Shown here in pieces: positions 41,408 through 52,888 of a DNA stretch of 64,000 nucleotides (position 1 is its first letter; each line of letters opens with the position of its first letter). Position numbers and translations under genes: made by a program. Source of the DNA: Phyto melanocephala (Eukaryota > Arthropoda > Insecta > Diptera > Rhinophoridae); assembly GCA_941918925.1 (NCBI GenBank), contig OW799234.1, forward strand, positions 41,508,412-41,572,411. The letters run 5' to 3'. The notes under the pieces are model-generated. The model was not told where the DNA came from and did not search any database. It saw only the letters and a program-made list of their open reading frames with translations.

Positions 41408-42007
41408 GACTGGGCAAGTCACTTGCGCAAGTGACTTGCGCAAGTGTTGTGTTTATAGGCAAAAGGGGTAAGGTCGGGTTAAGAGGAAGAAACTTGCTCA
41501 TTTTTGAGTACACACTTGCCTGTACTCGGCAAGTACGAGCAAGTTTTTGTTGAGAAACCAAAAACAAAGGAGTAATAAAAACAAACAAGAGTGCTATATT
41601 CGGCCATGCCGAATCTTATATACCCTTCACAACGTGTTGTCATGCAACAACAATTGTTTATGTCACCATTTATCTCATAGGAAATACGTACATACAAAAC
41701 ATACATATATAAAAACATCCAATTGTAATATTATACATTAAGTTTACTTATGTGCTTAAAAAAAAATAAATTAAAAGAAAAATTAAAAATAAAACAATAA
41801 AAATTTTAATAAAATATAAAATAAAAAAAATTTTTTGGCTTACTCTAACCAGTATACCACGTTTGTATGTATGTGTAGATAATTGATAATTGTAGAAATT
41901 TCAAACGGAATGACAAACCTATATATACCCTTTTTCACTGTGTGAAGAGTATAATAAGTAAAAGAGAACGAAACTTGGGCAAGTCAGTTGCTGAGTCTGA
42001 ACATGAA
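41408..42007. mobile_element. MITE-like element with GCAAGTCACTTGC arms, split by a DINE-like copy
   Basis: The left end TTCAGACTGGGCAAGTCACT (about 41405) and the right end (about 41970-42005, reverse complement TTCAGACTCAGCAACTGACT) are similar with a few mismatches. ACTTGCGCAAGTG is a palindrome repeated in tandem at 41415-41445. GCAAGT phrases recur throughout, and again at 42045-42070. Confidence 0.5.
41584..41954 (+). mobile_element. DINE-like repeat, subfamily 1, internally deleted (371 bp)
   Basis: Left end AACAAGAGTGCTATATTCGG with hairpin, then a short A-rich block. It jumps from ACCACGTTTGTATGTATG straight to ATTGTAGAAATTTCAAACGG and the tip TTTTTCACTGTGTGAAGAGTATAA. Most of the conserved 3' half is missing, but both termini are present. 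Confidence 0.75.
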
Positions 42008-42529
42008 AGCAAGTTCAAAGAAAAATAAAAGAAAATAAAAAACTAACTTGAGCAAGTGACTTGCCCAATGCGAAAGGGGTAATACTAATTACTACGTAAA
42101 TACTACACATACTACACTAAAAAAAATTTTGCAACATATGTATAAACGAAATTATTCATATTTCGCATCACGAAAATCTTTTGTAAAATATACAAAAACT
42201 AAAAATTTTTTGTCTACTTTTCAAGAAATATCTTTTTGTTTTATGAAACAAATTTGAATACTTTACAAAATAATTTTGTGGAAGAATTTATTTTTTTAAA
42301 ATAATAGTTTTTTTACTAAAACTTTTTTTTGTGGAATATCTAAATGGCTGTACATGCAGACCAGCAATACGTGGGGAGACAGGAGTGAGATGTGAGTGAG
42401 ATGTGCGGCAAGTAATATCACTGGACTATTAAATGTGCTTGTATAGAACAGTACTCCGGAAATATTTTGTAGGCGAAGAATAGAAAGATAGAAAACGTTG
42501 ATCTAGTGCTAAAATATATTCGAGATGAT

Positions 42530-42810
42530 GTTGTTAAAAATAAACAAATGAAAATTTGTAAAGATATACAAGAAACAACAGCAAAAGTCAACAGAAAACA
42601 ATATACAAGTCATTTTCTGATGTTGTGCAAGGAAAAACAAAATTACCAGATGTAAGCAAACAAGTGCGATTAATAGTAAAACTAAAGGAAAAACAAAAAA
42701 AATAAAAAACAAAGAAAGAAAATAATAAAAAAGAAAATTCGGTTAACTTAAAAATAACAAATGTTGAAAACAGAATAAATGAAACAACAGTTATTCAAAG
42801 TGAAAATGAT
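42530..42810 (+). pseudogene. LINE ORF1 remnant (R1-like gag)
   Basis: One frame reads SFSDVVQGKTKLPDVSKQVRLIV followed by lysine-rich sequence and a stop, then VNLKITNVENRINETTVIQ. SFSDVV and VRLIV before the nucleic-acid binding region are typical of R1-type ORF1 proteins. It ends where a DINE-like copy begins at 42821. The zinc knuckles are not present. Confidence 0.4.
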
Positions 42811-42820
42811 CAAGAGAAAA

Positions 42821-43170
42821 AACCAGTAAGAGTGCTATATTCGGCATATATATTTCATTATCTTTATAACGACTTTATCCGCTTAAAAACATCCCATTGT
42901 AAAATTATAAATTGAGTTTATGTATGTGTTAAAAAAAAATAAGGATTCGAACTTACGTACATCCAGTTTGTATTGGTGCGAAAAGACGAGGTGGCCTAAT
43001 TTTTTCATCGTATCTCAGTTGTTTATAAAGCGATTTTTCCAAGTCGATTTTAACGTACACACGGACAGACTGACAATGCTTAATTTACTCCCTTATTCAT
43101 TAGCTCTCAGAAAATATATACTTTATGGTGTCAGAAATAAAAATTGCAGAAATTTCACACGAAATGACAA
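42821..43170 (+). mobile_element. DINE-like repeat, subfamily 1, degraded
   Basis: AACCAGTAAGAGTGCTATAT then loss of the hairpin half and A-rich block. The 3' part (ACACACGGACAGACTGACAA, AAAATATATACTTTATGGTG) is recognisable. The tip hairpin is missing, replaced by ACATACATATG repeats. Confidence 0.65.
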
Positions 43171-43829
43171 ATCAACATATACATACATATGTATGTATGT
43201 ACATACATATTAGACTCCTGCATGAATGACATTAAATCGAAAAATTGTGCATTTATTCTCAAAATGAATCTTGCTTGCCATGTCACATATATTGTTGAAT
43301 GTGAATACTGTGTGTTGCTCTCTTTGAAACACATCTATATTAATAATTCTTTGCATTCAGCCACATGTTGTTTGTTAAGTGAATCATTAGCACAGTAACT
43401 TAAAACAGCAATGAATACACACACTACACAGTATGCATTCACTGTGTTTTACCGTTTCTTTTAAATAAAGTTATCAGTAGAGGTAAAGCGTTGCTAGTTT
43501 ACGAAATTTTTAATGTAATTGGGATTGGAAATTTCGTAGATAACAATATAATCGCTAAAACTGTTTTTTCTTTTAATTTAATTTATAATTATTATTTTGT
43601 TTTATTTATTTTTATTTAATTTTTTTTTATCTTTTTTTTGTTTTTGATAACTGAAAAAATTTGTTAAGTACTGATAAAATAAATTTTTTTTAAATACATA
43701 TAAATCAAACTAATTTTTAAACTGATCTATATTAAAAAATTTATTAAGAAAGAAAACCTTTTTTAATACAAGTATTACTTGTGAATGATATTCATTTCAT
43801 TTAAGAAGAAACTTACATGCATATGTATT
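43171..43829. other. Non-coding stretch
   Basis: AT-rich; a pair of weak inverted matches with 47140-47165 (CCTGCAT...) was noted but not accepted as an element. Confidence 0.3.
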
Positions 43830-44591
43830 TTTATACCCTTCACCTGTGGTGCACAAGGGTATATATAGCTTTGTCATTCCGTTTGTAATTTCTACAATTT
43901 TCATTTCCGACCCCATAAAGTATATATATTCTGAAAGCTTATGAATAGAGGAGTCGATTAAGCCCTGACCGTCTATCCGTCTGTCCGTGTGTTGGTTGAA
44001 ATCAACTTTTAGAAGCAACTATATGTTCCTCAGATCTGTATATGGTATCAATCTCTTGGAAATATCCAGGAATGAATCGCTATTAAAATTCAGCACAATC
44101 GCCCCATAACTTTCTGAGATATGAGCAAAAAACCACGACCACCTCGTTTTTTTTACAATTACAACAACAACATACATACATGTAAAAAACATACCAAACA
44201 AAAAAAATTACAAAAAAAAAATATTAAAAATAAGAAAAAAATTACAAAAAAAAAATATTAAAAATAAGAAAAAAATAATAAAAAAAAACAACAAAAAATT
44301 TCAAAAAAATTAAAAAAAATATTTTAAAAAATTTTTTAAAAATTTTTCTAAAAAATTTTTTAAAAAAATTTAAAAAAAAAATATAAAAAAAATAATAAAA
44401 TATAAATAATATATTAAATAAAATAAAATTTTTTTGGCTCAGCTGGGATTCGATGCCACATTTATTCTAACGTACGTATGCACGTATTTTATATGGGATG
44501 AATGGTGATACAAACAATTGTTATTGCATGACTACACGTTGTGAAGGGTATATAAGATTCGGCACGGCCGAATATAACGCTCTTACTTGTT
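43830..44591 (-). mobile_element. DINE-like repeat, subfamily 2
   Basis: On plus it starts with the tip TTATACCCTTCACCTGTGGT and ends GGCACGGCCGAATATAACGC, CTTACTTGTT. Subfamily 2 marks are GTGTTGGTTGAAATCAACTT and CTTAGAAGCAACTATATGTT-type sequence, plus GAATGAATCGCTATTAAAAT. The T/A-rich block is on the A side at 44197-44430. Confidence 0.8.
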
Positions 44592-45222
44592 AAGTATAAT
44601 AAAATAAATCATAGGTGAATTTTTGGGAATTAATTGGAATTAAAAAAACTTGGTATTAGGTATAAAAAAAACTTAGGTATAAACACAAAAACGTTGACAC
44701 ACCAAATTATCACAAAGATAATAAACATAAGTGTTATAAAGGACTTACGTTCTCCATTGAAGTAATTAATTTTTAAATTTTAATTAATAGTAAAAACACA
44801 ATATTCACCACCTAATACTTCAACTTCAAACGCGTATAATAAACTGAGCATACAAAAACGTAATAAAACAATTGGGGATGCCACAACAAAAACAAATTTC
44901 ATACCAAATTTGTTAAAATAATTTAAATAAATCTACCCAAATTTACCATTTTTTTTAAATTATTAATTTTAACTTAAAATAGTAAGTTAAAAAAATAAGT
45001 AAACTTTATATATTACAACTAGAGATAATAATATTCTTCCAAAACTTAAAAAAATAAACAAAGTCAACCAAGCGCCAAGTTATGCACAAATAAAAAAAGT
45101 CTATCGCACCATAGTGACATCCCTGCAAAAAATTCCATTCAATGTTAATTTCTCTTCTTGCAATCTACTCTCGCTTTGCACATTTTTTTGCTCTTTTTTT
45201 TCTTTGTTGAAAAGCCAAAGAA
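44592..45222. other. Non-coding AT-rich stretch
   Basis: No element recognised. A donor-like GAAC|GTAAGTCC lies on the minus strand near 44750 without a convincing acceptor. Confidence 0.3.
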
Positions 45223-45453
45223 AACAAGTAACAGTGCTATTTTCGGCCGTGCCGAATCTTATATACCCTTCACAACGTGTAGTCATGCAATAACAATTGT
45301 TTGTTTCACCATTTATCTCATATAAAATACGTACATACTGTAAAAAACATACCATTGTAAAATTATAATTGAGTTTACGTATGTATGTTTCTAAAAAAAA
45401 AATTAAAAAAAATATATTAAAAACAAAAAAAAAATTACAAAAATTTAAAAAAA
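45223..45453 (+). mobile_element. DINE-like repeat, left end only
   Basis: AACAAGTAACAGTGCTATTT, hairpin (TTCGGCCGTGCCGAA), TATACCCTTCACAACGTGTA, and the start of the A-rich block. It stops where a second left end begins at 45454. Confidence 0.75.
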
Positions 45454-46249
45454 AGAAGAACGCTATATTCGGCCGTGCCGAATCTTATATACCCTTCACA
45501 ACGTGTAGTCATGCAATAACCGTGGTTTGTATCACCATTCATCCCATATGAAATACGTACATACATATAAAAACATACATATATAAAAACGTCCCATTGA
45601 AAAATTATAAATTCACGTATGTATGTTCAAAAAACAAAAAAAAAATTTTTAAAAAACTAAAAAAAAAATTTTAAAAAAAGTTTTAAAAAAAAAAAATTTA
45701 AAAATAAATTAAAAAAAAAATTATTATGTATATAATATATATAAAACAAAAAAAAAATTTATAAAAAAAAAATTAAAAAAAAAAATAATAATAAAAATAT
45801 AAATATATTAAATAAAAAATAAAAAAAATTAAAAAAAATTTTGTTTGGCTCAGCTGGGATTCGATGCCACGTTTTCTTTAACCAGTATACACGTTTGTAT
45901 GTAAGTATGTTGTTGTTGTAATGTTGTTTTTGTGAAAAAAAAATCGAGGTGGTCGTGGGTTTTTACTCATATCTCAGTTGTTTATGTACCGATGTTTCTG
46001 ATTTTCAATACCGATGTACTCCCGAATATTTCTGATATTCTAATACCTTACCCGGGTCCAACCTATGTCGGGGGGCTTCAAAAAGTTTATTTCAACATAC
46101 ACACGGACAGACTGACAGCCTAATCGACTCCCCTATTCATAAGCTTTCAGAAAATATATACTTTTGGGGTCGGAAATGAAAATTGTAGAAATCACAAACG
46201 GAATGACAAAGCTATATATACCCTTGTGCACCACAGGTGAAGGGTATAA
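45454..46249 (+). mobile_element. DINE-like repeat, chimera of subfamilies 1 and 2
   Basis: The body from the hairpin (about 45462) to CAGAAAATATATACTTTTGG is subfamily 1 (CATACACACGGACAGACTGA). From about 46190 it switches to the subfamily 2 tip: ATCACAAACGGAATGACAAA, then CCCTTGTGCACCACAGGTGA. The AACAAGT start is lost. It probably inserted into, or recombined with, the copy to its left. Confidence 0.75.
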
Positions 46250-46371
46250 AAAGTACATTATTTTTTTGAGTGAATGCATGATTTTAAAGTGGTGTATAGC
46301 TTTTTGTTTTTATTGCTGTGCTGTGTAGTGTACAGAAAAAATACGATCATATTTAAGTGAATGCAATATTT

Positions 46372-47039
46372 TTATACCCTTCACCTGTGGTGCACAAGGG
46401 TATATATAGCTTTGTCATTCCGTTTGTAATTTCTACAATTTTCATTTCCGACCCCATAAAGTATATATTTTCTGAAAGCTTATGAATAGAGGAGTCGATT
46501 AAGCCCTGACCGTCTGTCCGTGTGTTGGTTGAAATCAACTTTTAGAAGCAACTATATGTTCCTCAGATCTGTATATGGTATCAATCTCTTGGAAATGTCC
46601 AGGAATGAATCGCTATTGAAATTCAGCACAATCGCCCCATAACTTTCTGAGATATGAGCAAAAAACCACGACCACTTCGTTTTTTTTCACAATTACAACA
46701 ACAACATACATACATACATGTAAAAAACATACCAAACAAAAAAAATATTAAAAATAAGAAAAAAATAATAAAAAAAACTACAAAAAAAAAAAAAAATTTT
46801 AAAAAATTTAAAAAAAAATATAAAAAAAAGTAATAAAATATAAATAATATCTTAAATAAAATAAGATACAATTTTTTTGGCTCAGCTGGGATTCGATGCC
46901 CATTTAGTCTAACCAGTATATACATATGTACGTATTTTATATGAGATGAATGGTGATACAAACAATTGTTATTGCATGACTACACGTTGTGAAGGGTATA
47001 TAAGATTCGGCACGGCCGAATATAGCACTGTTACTTGTT
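46372..47039 (-). mobile_element. DINE-like repeat, subfamily 2
   Basis: Tip TTATACCCTTCACCTGTGGT at 46372, left end TTACTTGTT at 47031-47039. It is closely similar to 43830-44591, with a shorter A-rich block (46735-46865). Confidence 0.8.
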
Positions 47040-47164
47040 TATCATATTTTTCTCAATCTCATTAACTTTCTTCATATGGTGTGTGCTGTGTGGTGAATTG
47101 TGTCAAAGTATTAAGCTTAATTCACCGTTATTTAAAGCATTCATGAAGTAATGCAGGTCTCTAA

Positions 47165-47202
47165 CACATATATACCCTACACTCACTGTTAAGGGTATAA
47201 AC
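47165..47202. repeat. Isolated hairpin resembling a DINE-like tip
   Basis: TATATACCCTACACTCACTG followed by TTAAGGGTATAAA. Only the terminal hairpin is present, so it may be a remnant of an old copy. Confidence 0.35.
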
Positions 47203-48187
47203 TACAACGAAATTTTGACACTGAGAAATGGCATTTTTAAATGAATATAATACATACAACTTGTAAATGTTAATGCTACAAGGTTTCCCTCTGTTTCCTC
47301 CTAAAGGTAATAGTACTTAGATTCGTGTAAAGTAACATTATAAATCGTTAAATTGTGAACTTGTAATTTTATTTTATAGTAAGAGGAAGCGGTCTTTAGT
47401 TATGAAACAAGTTTTAAAGCCTGCACATAAATACAATCATCTTCGCTCTCTTCATTGCTCTATTTCATTTCTGTGTTCGCTGAACAGTTTTTTTGCTCTA
47501 AATTTTAAGCAGACATCGCTTTAAAAATTTTTTGGTTTAAATAATGCCCTCCTCAGTGTTGCAATAAAATTTGCGATAGAAATTGAAATAATTCCATTTT
47601 CGTCATTTACCTTACATTTATCTATGGTGGTAAAATTCGTTACAAAATATTTGAACCTTTTATGTCTTTTCTCATAACTATGCTTACTACCTTACAAATG
47701 TCTTGATGTGCTGTCCATTTTCTTGCATTATTTTCAGAAACTCCTGAAGAGGAAAGAAACATTTTACCGCATACTTGCTGGAGGATTTGATAATACGATT
47801 TTGTATTGGAACGTCGAGAATTTTTCACGCAAACACGTCTTTCCGAGTATTCAATAACACTTTTGACAAATACTTTTCAGCACAATTTCCAGAATAGGTC
47901 AAATATTTCCTTAACTTTCTTAAAAAACAATAGTGCCTGGCAGAACTTATCTCACAAAATTTTTAAATACATAGTTCCTTCATTCGCCATGCTGATATAT
48001 TATTCACACATTTTTTTTATAAAACAAAAAAATTTTTATAAAAAAATAAATGACCTCAAGCTCAGCAAAATAAATTATAAATATCAAAACAGACCAAACA
48101 AATTTAGACGATATTTAAATGAATGGTATGTAAAATGTTTTCCAACAAGAGAAATATGATTTCTTTAATAATAAAAACACACACTTA
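47203..48187. other. Mostly non-coding; faint transposon-protein remnant at 47640-47828
   Basis: On the minus strand 47828-47640 reads VCGKMFLSSSGVSENNARKW, which resembles a recurrent K-x-MFL-x-TL-x-(I/V) motif in insect transposon proteins. The evidence is too thin for a family name. Nothing else was recognised. Confidence 0.3.
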
Positions 48188-48399
48188 GACCGTATTTAGA
48201 CTATGCAATTAACGCCGCAACTTTTGCGTGCAACATTTTGTTTGTTAGAAAGAGAACACAGAAAAGCATAAACCGAAAACTGTCACAATAAATGCTCGAG
48301 AAAAAAATTGTAATGTAAATGTGAAAAGATTTTCGAAGCAACTTTAAAAGAGAATAACGAAAGAAACTCGGCGTTAATTGCATAGTCTAAATGCGGTCT
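48188..48399. mobile_element. MITE, 212 bp, TTA target duplication (Harbinger type)
   Basis: GACCGTATTTAGACTATGCA continues ATTAACGCCG on the left; the right end is the mirror (CGGCGTTAATTGCATAGTCT...GCGGTC) with one change over about 30 bp. TTA flanks both ends (48185-48187 and 48400-48402), the standard PIF/Harbinger target. Confidence 0.85.
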
Positions 48400-48479
48400 T
48401 ATTGTTAAGGAAATTCAAAATTTTTTTATTTAATGTAAAGTACAATCGATACAATTAAATTCTAAATAAAACGTCATTC

Positions 48480-48800
48480 AAATGGCATTCACGACTTCTT
48501 CTGCAGTAATGAATTTGATGAATCTAATTTTCAAACACTTTTTCCACTAAATCAATTTGTTTGTTATGAATGGCACGTTCAATATTGACTTGTAAAGGTT
48601 GAAGAGAGTCTGGTTTATTTCGAAAGACCAATCACTTCAAATAACCCCACAAGAAACAGCCTTATAGTTTAACCACAACTTCTTGAAATAATCGAATCTT
48701 GAAACTTTTCTCGCAATATTTCAATTTGCTGTGTGCACAAAGCCCCGCCTTGTTGGAAACTAATGTCAAGATCAACTTCCTAGAGTTTCGGGCATAAAAA
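48480..48800 (-). pseudogene. Mariner-like transposase remnant
   Basis: The minus strand gives DLDISFQQGGALCTQQIEIL, REKFQDSIISR, then, with stops, LFLVGLFEVIGL. This matches the order FQQDGAxxHT, ISR, DFFLWGYxK of the eukaryotic IS630/mariner DDE family, with the central Asp replaced by Gly (QQGGA). Heavily decayed. Confidence 0.55.
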
Positions 48801-48839
48801 GTTGGTTATCATCGATCTATACAGTACAGACCGACGATT

Positions 48840-49160
48840 TCACTAGACCAGACCCAACACCAAATTATCAATTTAGGTGACTTATTGGCACGTGAACATT
48901 ATGTAAAGAAAAGTAAGCTCAAAATTTTCAACAAGATTAACGTTTTAAAATGGCCAGCGCAATCTCCAGATCTAATCCCATAGAAAATCTAAGGGAAACT
49001 GTAGGTAAAAAAGTCCGCGGTAACTGCATAAATTTAGATGAGCTTTTCAATAATGTGGAAAATACTTGGAATGACATTTCTTCCGAGGAATAAGAAGGTT
49101 ATTAGACTCCATGCAACGAAGATGTGCAAAAGTTTGAAGGAATAAAAAGAATTAGTTAAT
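48840..49160 (+). pseudogene. Tc1-like transposase C-terminal remnant
   Basis: Frames broken by stops give VLKWPAQSPDL- and NPIENLRETVGKKVR-type sequence (48945-49015), then NLDELFNNVENTWNDISSEE and MQRRCAKV-type ending. This is the end of a Tc1 DDE domain with the final Glu in PIEN. The first two catalytic regions are missing or unrecognisable. Confidence 0.6.
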
Positions 49161-49799
49161 TTAACGCCAAGAAGTCGCTTTGTTCCTGTAACAAAATCCC
49201 TTCATGTAAACGCAAGAAGATTTTAGAAGGGACACCAAAGAAAATACAAGCCAACGCAAGCAGAGTCGCGGGGACATGTCCCTTCATGTAAACTAGCTCT
49301 TAGTATGGTCAATAAACGGTAAATGACAACAATAACTTCAACTTTTCAAAAATAAGGTTTTTTTTCTTCCAAAAGGTGCTTTCTAATTGTCATTATCATA
49401 GCATAAAAAAAAAATTAGCTAGAAAATAATTTAATAAATATGTGTCGTGCAAAACATTGTACGGATGCTGAACCTTTCATTATTCAAAATTTAAAAAACA
49501 AAGGCCAACATGAATTTGCCAAAACCATTGGAACATAACGTTGTTTTTCTTAGTATAGGGTAGGACCAGCATATTGATTAAAAGAAAACCTGGACAAACA
49601 GTTATACTGTCACATCCTAAGCGAAGTAATGTTGCCTTTCGCCAAATGGGAAATGCCAGTGAAATGGGTTTTTCAACATGACGATTCCAAGCACACTTCG
49701 AGACTTGTAGAAAAGTGGTTTTTGGATAACGGTGTGAAAGTAATGATATGGCCTGCCTGCACAATGTCCAGATTTAAATCAACGAAAATTTGTGTAAAA

Positions 49800-51850
49800 T
49801 GTAGGTAGGTAGGTAGGAAAGGGGGATGCAGAAAGCAGTATCTGCCTCCTACACCCACGCTCGGAGACCAATAAGGTCCATTGCGTTACCCTTTCATGTA
49901 TTAAGGATAGAAGAGAGAGAGAGAAAGTTTCCAAAGATATAGTACAAGAGAAAATAATAAAAATAAAAAAGAGTTAGTAGGAAATAAAATAGAAGAAAGA
50001 AAAACATATTCTCTACGAGCCCCATTGCATGTTCACTAGCCACCCGATCCCCATGATGAATCCGATAATATTCCCCAGCTTGCACTTTGCAACATCACAC
50101 AACTCATCGTGGAATCGTTTACCTAACCACTTTATCCTGTGATTATGTAGCCGATCCCCATGATGAATCCGATAATATTCCCCAGCTTGCACTTTGCAAC
50201 ATCACACAACTCATCGTGGAATCGTTTACCTAACCACTTTATCCTGTGATTATGTAGCCTTGGGCAGTGACAGACAATGTGTTCCACAGTTTCCATTTAC
50301 TAATCTTAGCCCTCTCACAGGACAGTGCCCTGTTAAAACCCCAATAGTGGCCCTCAGACATACCCTACTCAGGCCCAGAAGAACCGTAGAGTCCGCTGAG
50401 TTTAACCCGGGCCATAAAGCCCTCAACACCCTGCAGTCTCTTCTGTCCCTCCATATCGGTCCTGTCAGGTACCCAACACAGTCTGACATCGAAGAGGTTC
50501 ATGATCCTATTGAGTGCCCTCCTACACTTCTCAACCAACCTAGACTTGACATAATGTCCCTTCAAGGCCTTAAGCGCCGCCTGACTGTCAACGTATAGAG
50601 TAACCTCCCTACCCCTTGGAACATGTTCCAATATAAAATCCGTCGCTTTATAGATAGCCAGTATCTCCGCTTGGAACACACTACAATTATCAGAAAGTTT
50701 GTAAGACCTCCTGATGTTCTCTCCCATAATATAGACACCTGCCCCTGTGCCTATATCCATCTTCGATCCATCCGTAGACTGCACACCCCTCAAACAGTCT
50801 GTCGGATCCTACCCAACAATCCCTATCCGGAATTATCAGCGGGGGTGTCCTAACAAAACTGATCTCTGTGACCTTGTAGTCTGTCAAATTACCCTGACAT
50901 CGCACACAATCCTGGAGACCAGTTTCCCATAAAATTCTAGTGTGGCCTATGTTAAGTATCCTACCCAACCCTGAATCACCTAGCCTTAACAAGCTCCTTG
51001 CCGCCATTCCCTTCACCCATACCTCTATAGGCATAGTGCCAAGAATGATGTCCAAAGACCCCTGAGGTGTGCTTCTCATAGCATCTGTGATGCCAAGTGA
51101 AGCACACCTTTGGACCTTTGTGAGGAGCTTCCTATAACAACCCTTCTCTAATACCTCCCACCATACAGTACATCCATATGTTAGAATGGGTCTTACCACC
51201 GTCGTCTAAATCCAATTCACCACCCTTGGTTGTAGGCCCCAACTCTTGCCTATGGAGTTCCTGCAGGTGTAGTAGGCATTAAGGCCCCTTTTCACCCTCT
51301 CCCGAGTGTTCTGACCCCATGACAGCTTACTATCAAGGACTACACCGAGATATTTCGCCCCGCTCGCTAACTCTAACTCTACCCCATCAAGCATCAGTCG
51401 CCTAAACGCCTCGACCTTGTATCTCCTGGTAAAGAGAACTAGCTCAGTCTTCCCCGGGTTCACACCCAGTTCATTCTCCGAAGCCCAAGAAGATAATGTA
51501 CATAGTGCCGATTGAAGTACCTCGCTAATCAGGGGAAGAAATCTTCCCCTGACCAGCATGACTACATCATCCGCATAAGCAACAATCTTCATGCCCTCAC
51601 TCTTAAATCTCCTAAAAATAACATTGACCGTTAGTACAACAGGGGCGATAAGACGCCCCCCTGTGGTGTCCCCCTGGTCACGTCATAAGACTGTCTCCTA
51701 AGTTAGAATTTATAACCCTACTCTCCAACATCGAGGTTATCCAACTAACTAGAAAATCCCTGACCCCTAGCCCATACAGAGCCGCTCTAATTGTCTCTAT
51801 GCTAACATTGTTGAAGGCACCCTCCACATCCAAAAATAGTAAAGGAAAAA
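49800..51850 (-). pseudogene. RNase H-bearing LINE (R1/LOA/I-like), 5'-truncated, frame-broken
   Basis: On the minus strand it starts inside RT at about 51850 with FLDVEGAFNNVS (motif A), then RGTPQGGVLSP (near 51670), then the catalytic VAYADDVVMLV (51592-51555), then GAKYLGVVLDSKLSW and TYGCTVWW. The linker is followed by RNase H (STDGSKMDIGTGAGVY, VFQAEILAIYKA, LYVDSQAALKAL). The tail includes SRVCLRATIGVLTGHCPVRG near 50370. At least three frame breaks. A (CTAC)n repeat closes the 3' end at 49800-49818. RNase H places it in the I/R1/LOA-like clades. GC content is clearly higher than in its surroundings. Confidence 0.8.
50044..50257. repeat. Perfect 107 bp tandem duplication inside the LINE
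   Basis: 50044-50150 and 50151-50257 read identically (CCGATCCCCATGATGAATCC ... TGATTATGTAG). 107 is not a multiple of three, so the duplication breaks the C-terminal frame. The identity shows it arose recently. Confidence 0.9.
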
Positions 51851-52138
51851 ATTGGACCAATAAAATCAATAAATAAAGACGAGTTACGGGAACAAATTCA
51901 AAGTGCCTAGTTTTCTACTCCAAACAAGACCTGCATGATTTGGTGGAATCAATGCCATAAAGATTCAAAGCAGTCTTAAAAAATAAAGTTTATATAACAA
52001 AATATACATACATAAGTTCAGCAGTTAAATTTTTTGACCTAATTTTAATGATTTTATCTTTTGTTTTTTAATGACCCTACATATATATTTGTCCTTTAAA
52101 AATTAATGAACTTTATGTATAAAATAATATGAATAAAA

Positions 52139-52888
52139 AACAAGTAACAGTGCTATATTCGGCCGTGCCGAATCTTATATACCCTTCACAACGTGTAGTC
52201 ATGCAATAACAATTGTTTGTATCACCATTCATCCCATATAAAATACGTGCATACGTACACGTTAGAATAAATGTGGCATCGAATCCCAGCTGAGCCAAAA
52301 AAATTTTATTTTATTTTATTTAATATATTATTTATATTTTATTATTTTTTTTATATTTTTTTTAAATTTTTTTTAAATTTTTTTAAAAAATTTTTTTAGA
52401 AAAATTTTTAAAAAAATTTTTAAAATTTTTTTTTAAATTTTTTTAAAATTTTTTTTTGTAGTTTTTTTTATTATTTTTTTCTTATTTTTAATATTTTTTT
52501 TTTTTTTAATTTTTTTTTGTTTGGTATGTTTTTTACATGTATGTATGTATGTATGTTGTTGTTGTAATTGTGAAAAAAAACGAGGTGGTCGTGGTTTTTT
52601 GCTCATATCTCAGAAAGTTATGGGGCGATTGTGCTGAATTTCAATAGCGATTCATTCCTGGATATTTCCAAGAGATTGATACCATATACAGATCTGAGGA
52701 ACATATAGTTGCTTCTAAAAGTTGATTTCAACCAACACACGGACAGACGGTCAGGGCTTAATCGACTCCTCTATTCATAAGCTTTCAGAAAATATATACT
52801 TTATGGGGTCGGAAATGAAAATTGTAGAAATTACAAACGGAATGACAAAGCTATATATACCCTTGTGCACCACAGGTGAAGGGTATAA
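52139..52888 (+). mobile_element. DINE-like repeat, subfamily 2, near full length
   Basis: AACAAGTAACAGTGCTATAT, hairpin ATTCGGCCGTGCCGAAT, the T/A-rich block at 52300-52520, CGTGGTTTTTTGCTCATATC, CAACACACGGACAGACGGTC, and the tip CCCTTGTGCACCACAGGTGAAGGG. The central module is in the opposite sense to subfamily 1 (GAATCCCAGCTGAGCC near 52284). Confidence 0.8.

Larger units (their letters stand above)
49438..52000 (+). pseudogene. Second Tc1-like transposase, internally deleted and split by a LINE
   Basis: From 49440 it reads MCRAKHCTDAEPFIIQNLKN (N-terminal helix-turn-helix), then after a deletion LSEVMLPFAKWEMPVKWVFQ, HDDSKHTSRLVEKWFLDNGV and the start of the NPIEN region, broken at about 49799. 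The matching tail follows the LINE at about 51855-52000: SINKDELREQIQSA and, in another frame, MPRRFKAV-type sequence. Without the LINE (about 2.05 kb) the remnant is about 500 bp. The FQHDDSKHTS motif has lost one residue of the usual QDNDPKHTS. Confidence 0.65.

Noticed and set aside
43209..47165. A larger element with TTAGA...CCTGCAT ends hosting three DINE-like copies
   Set aside because: Only about 14 bp match with gaps, and the interior pieces show no common structure.
50194..50598. Plus-strand open frame of 134 residues in the GC-rich region
   Set aside because: Lies antisense to the LINE RNase H and tail, which have clear motifs.
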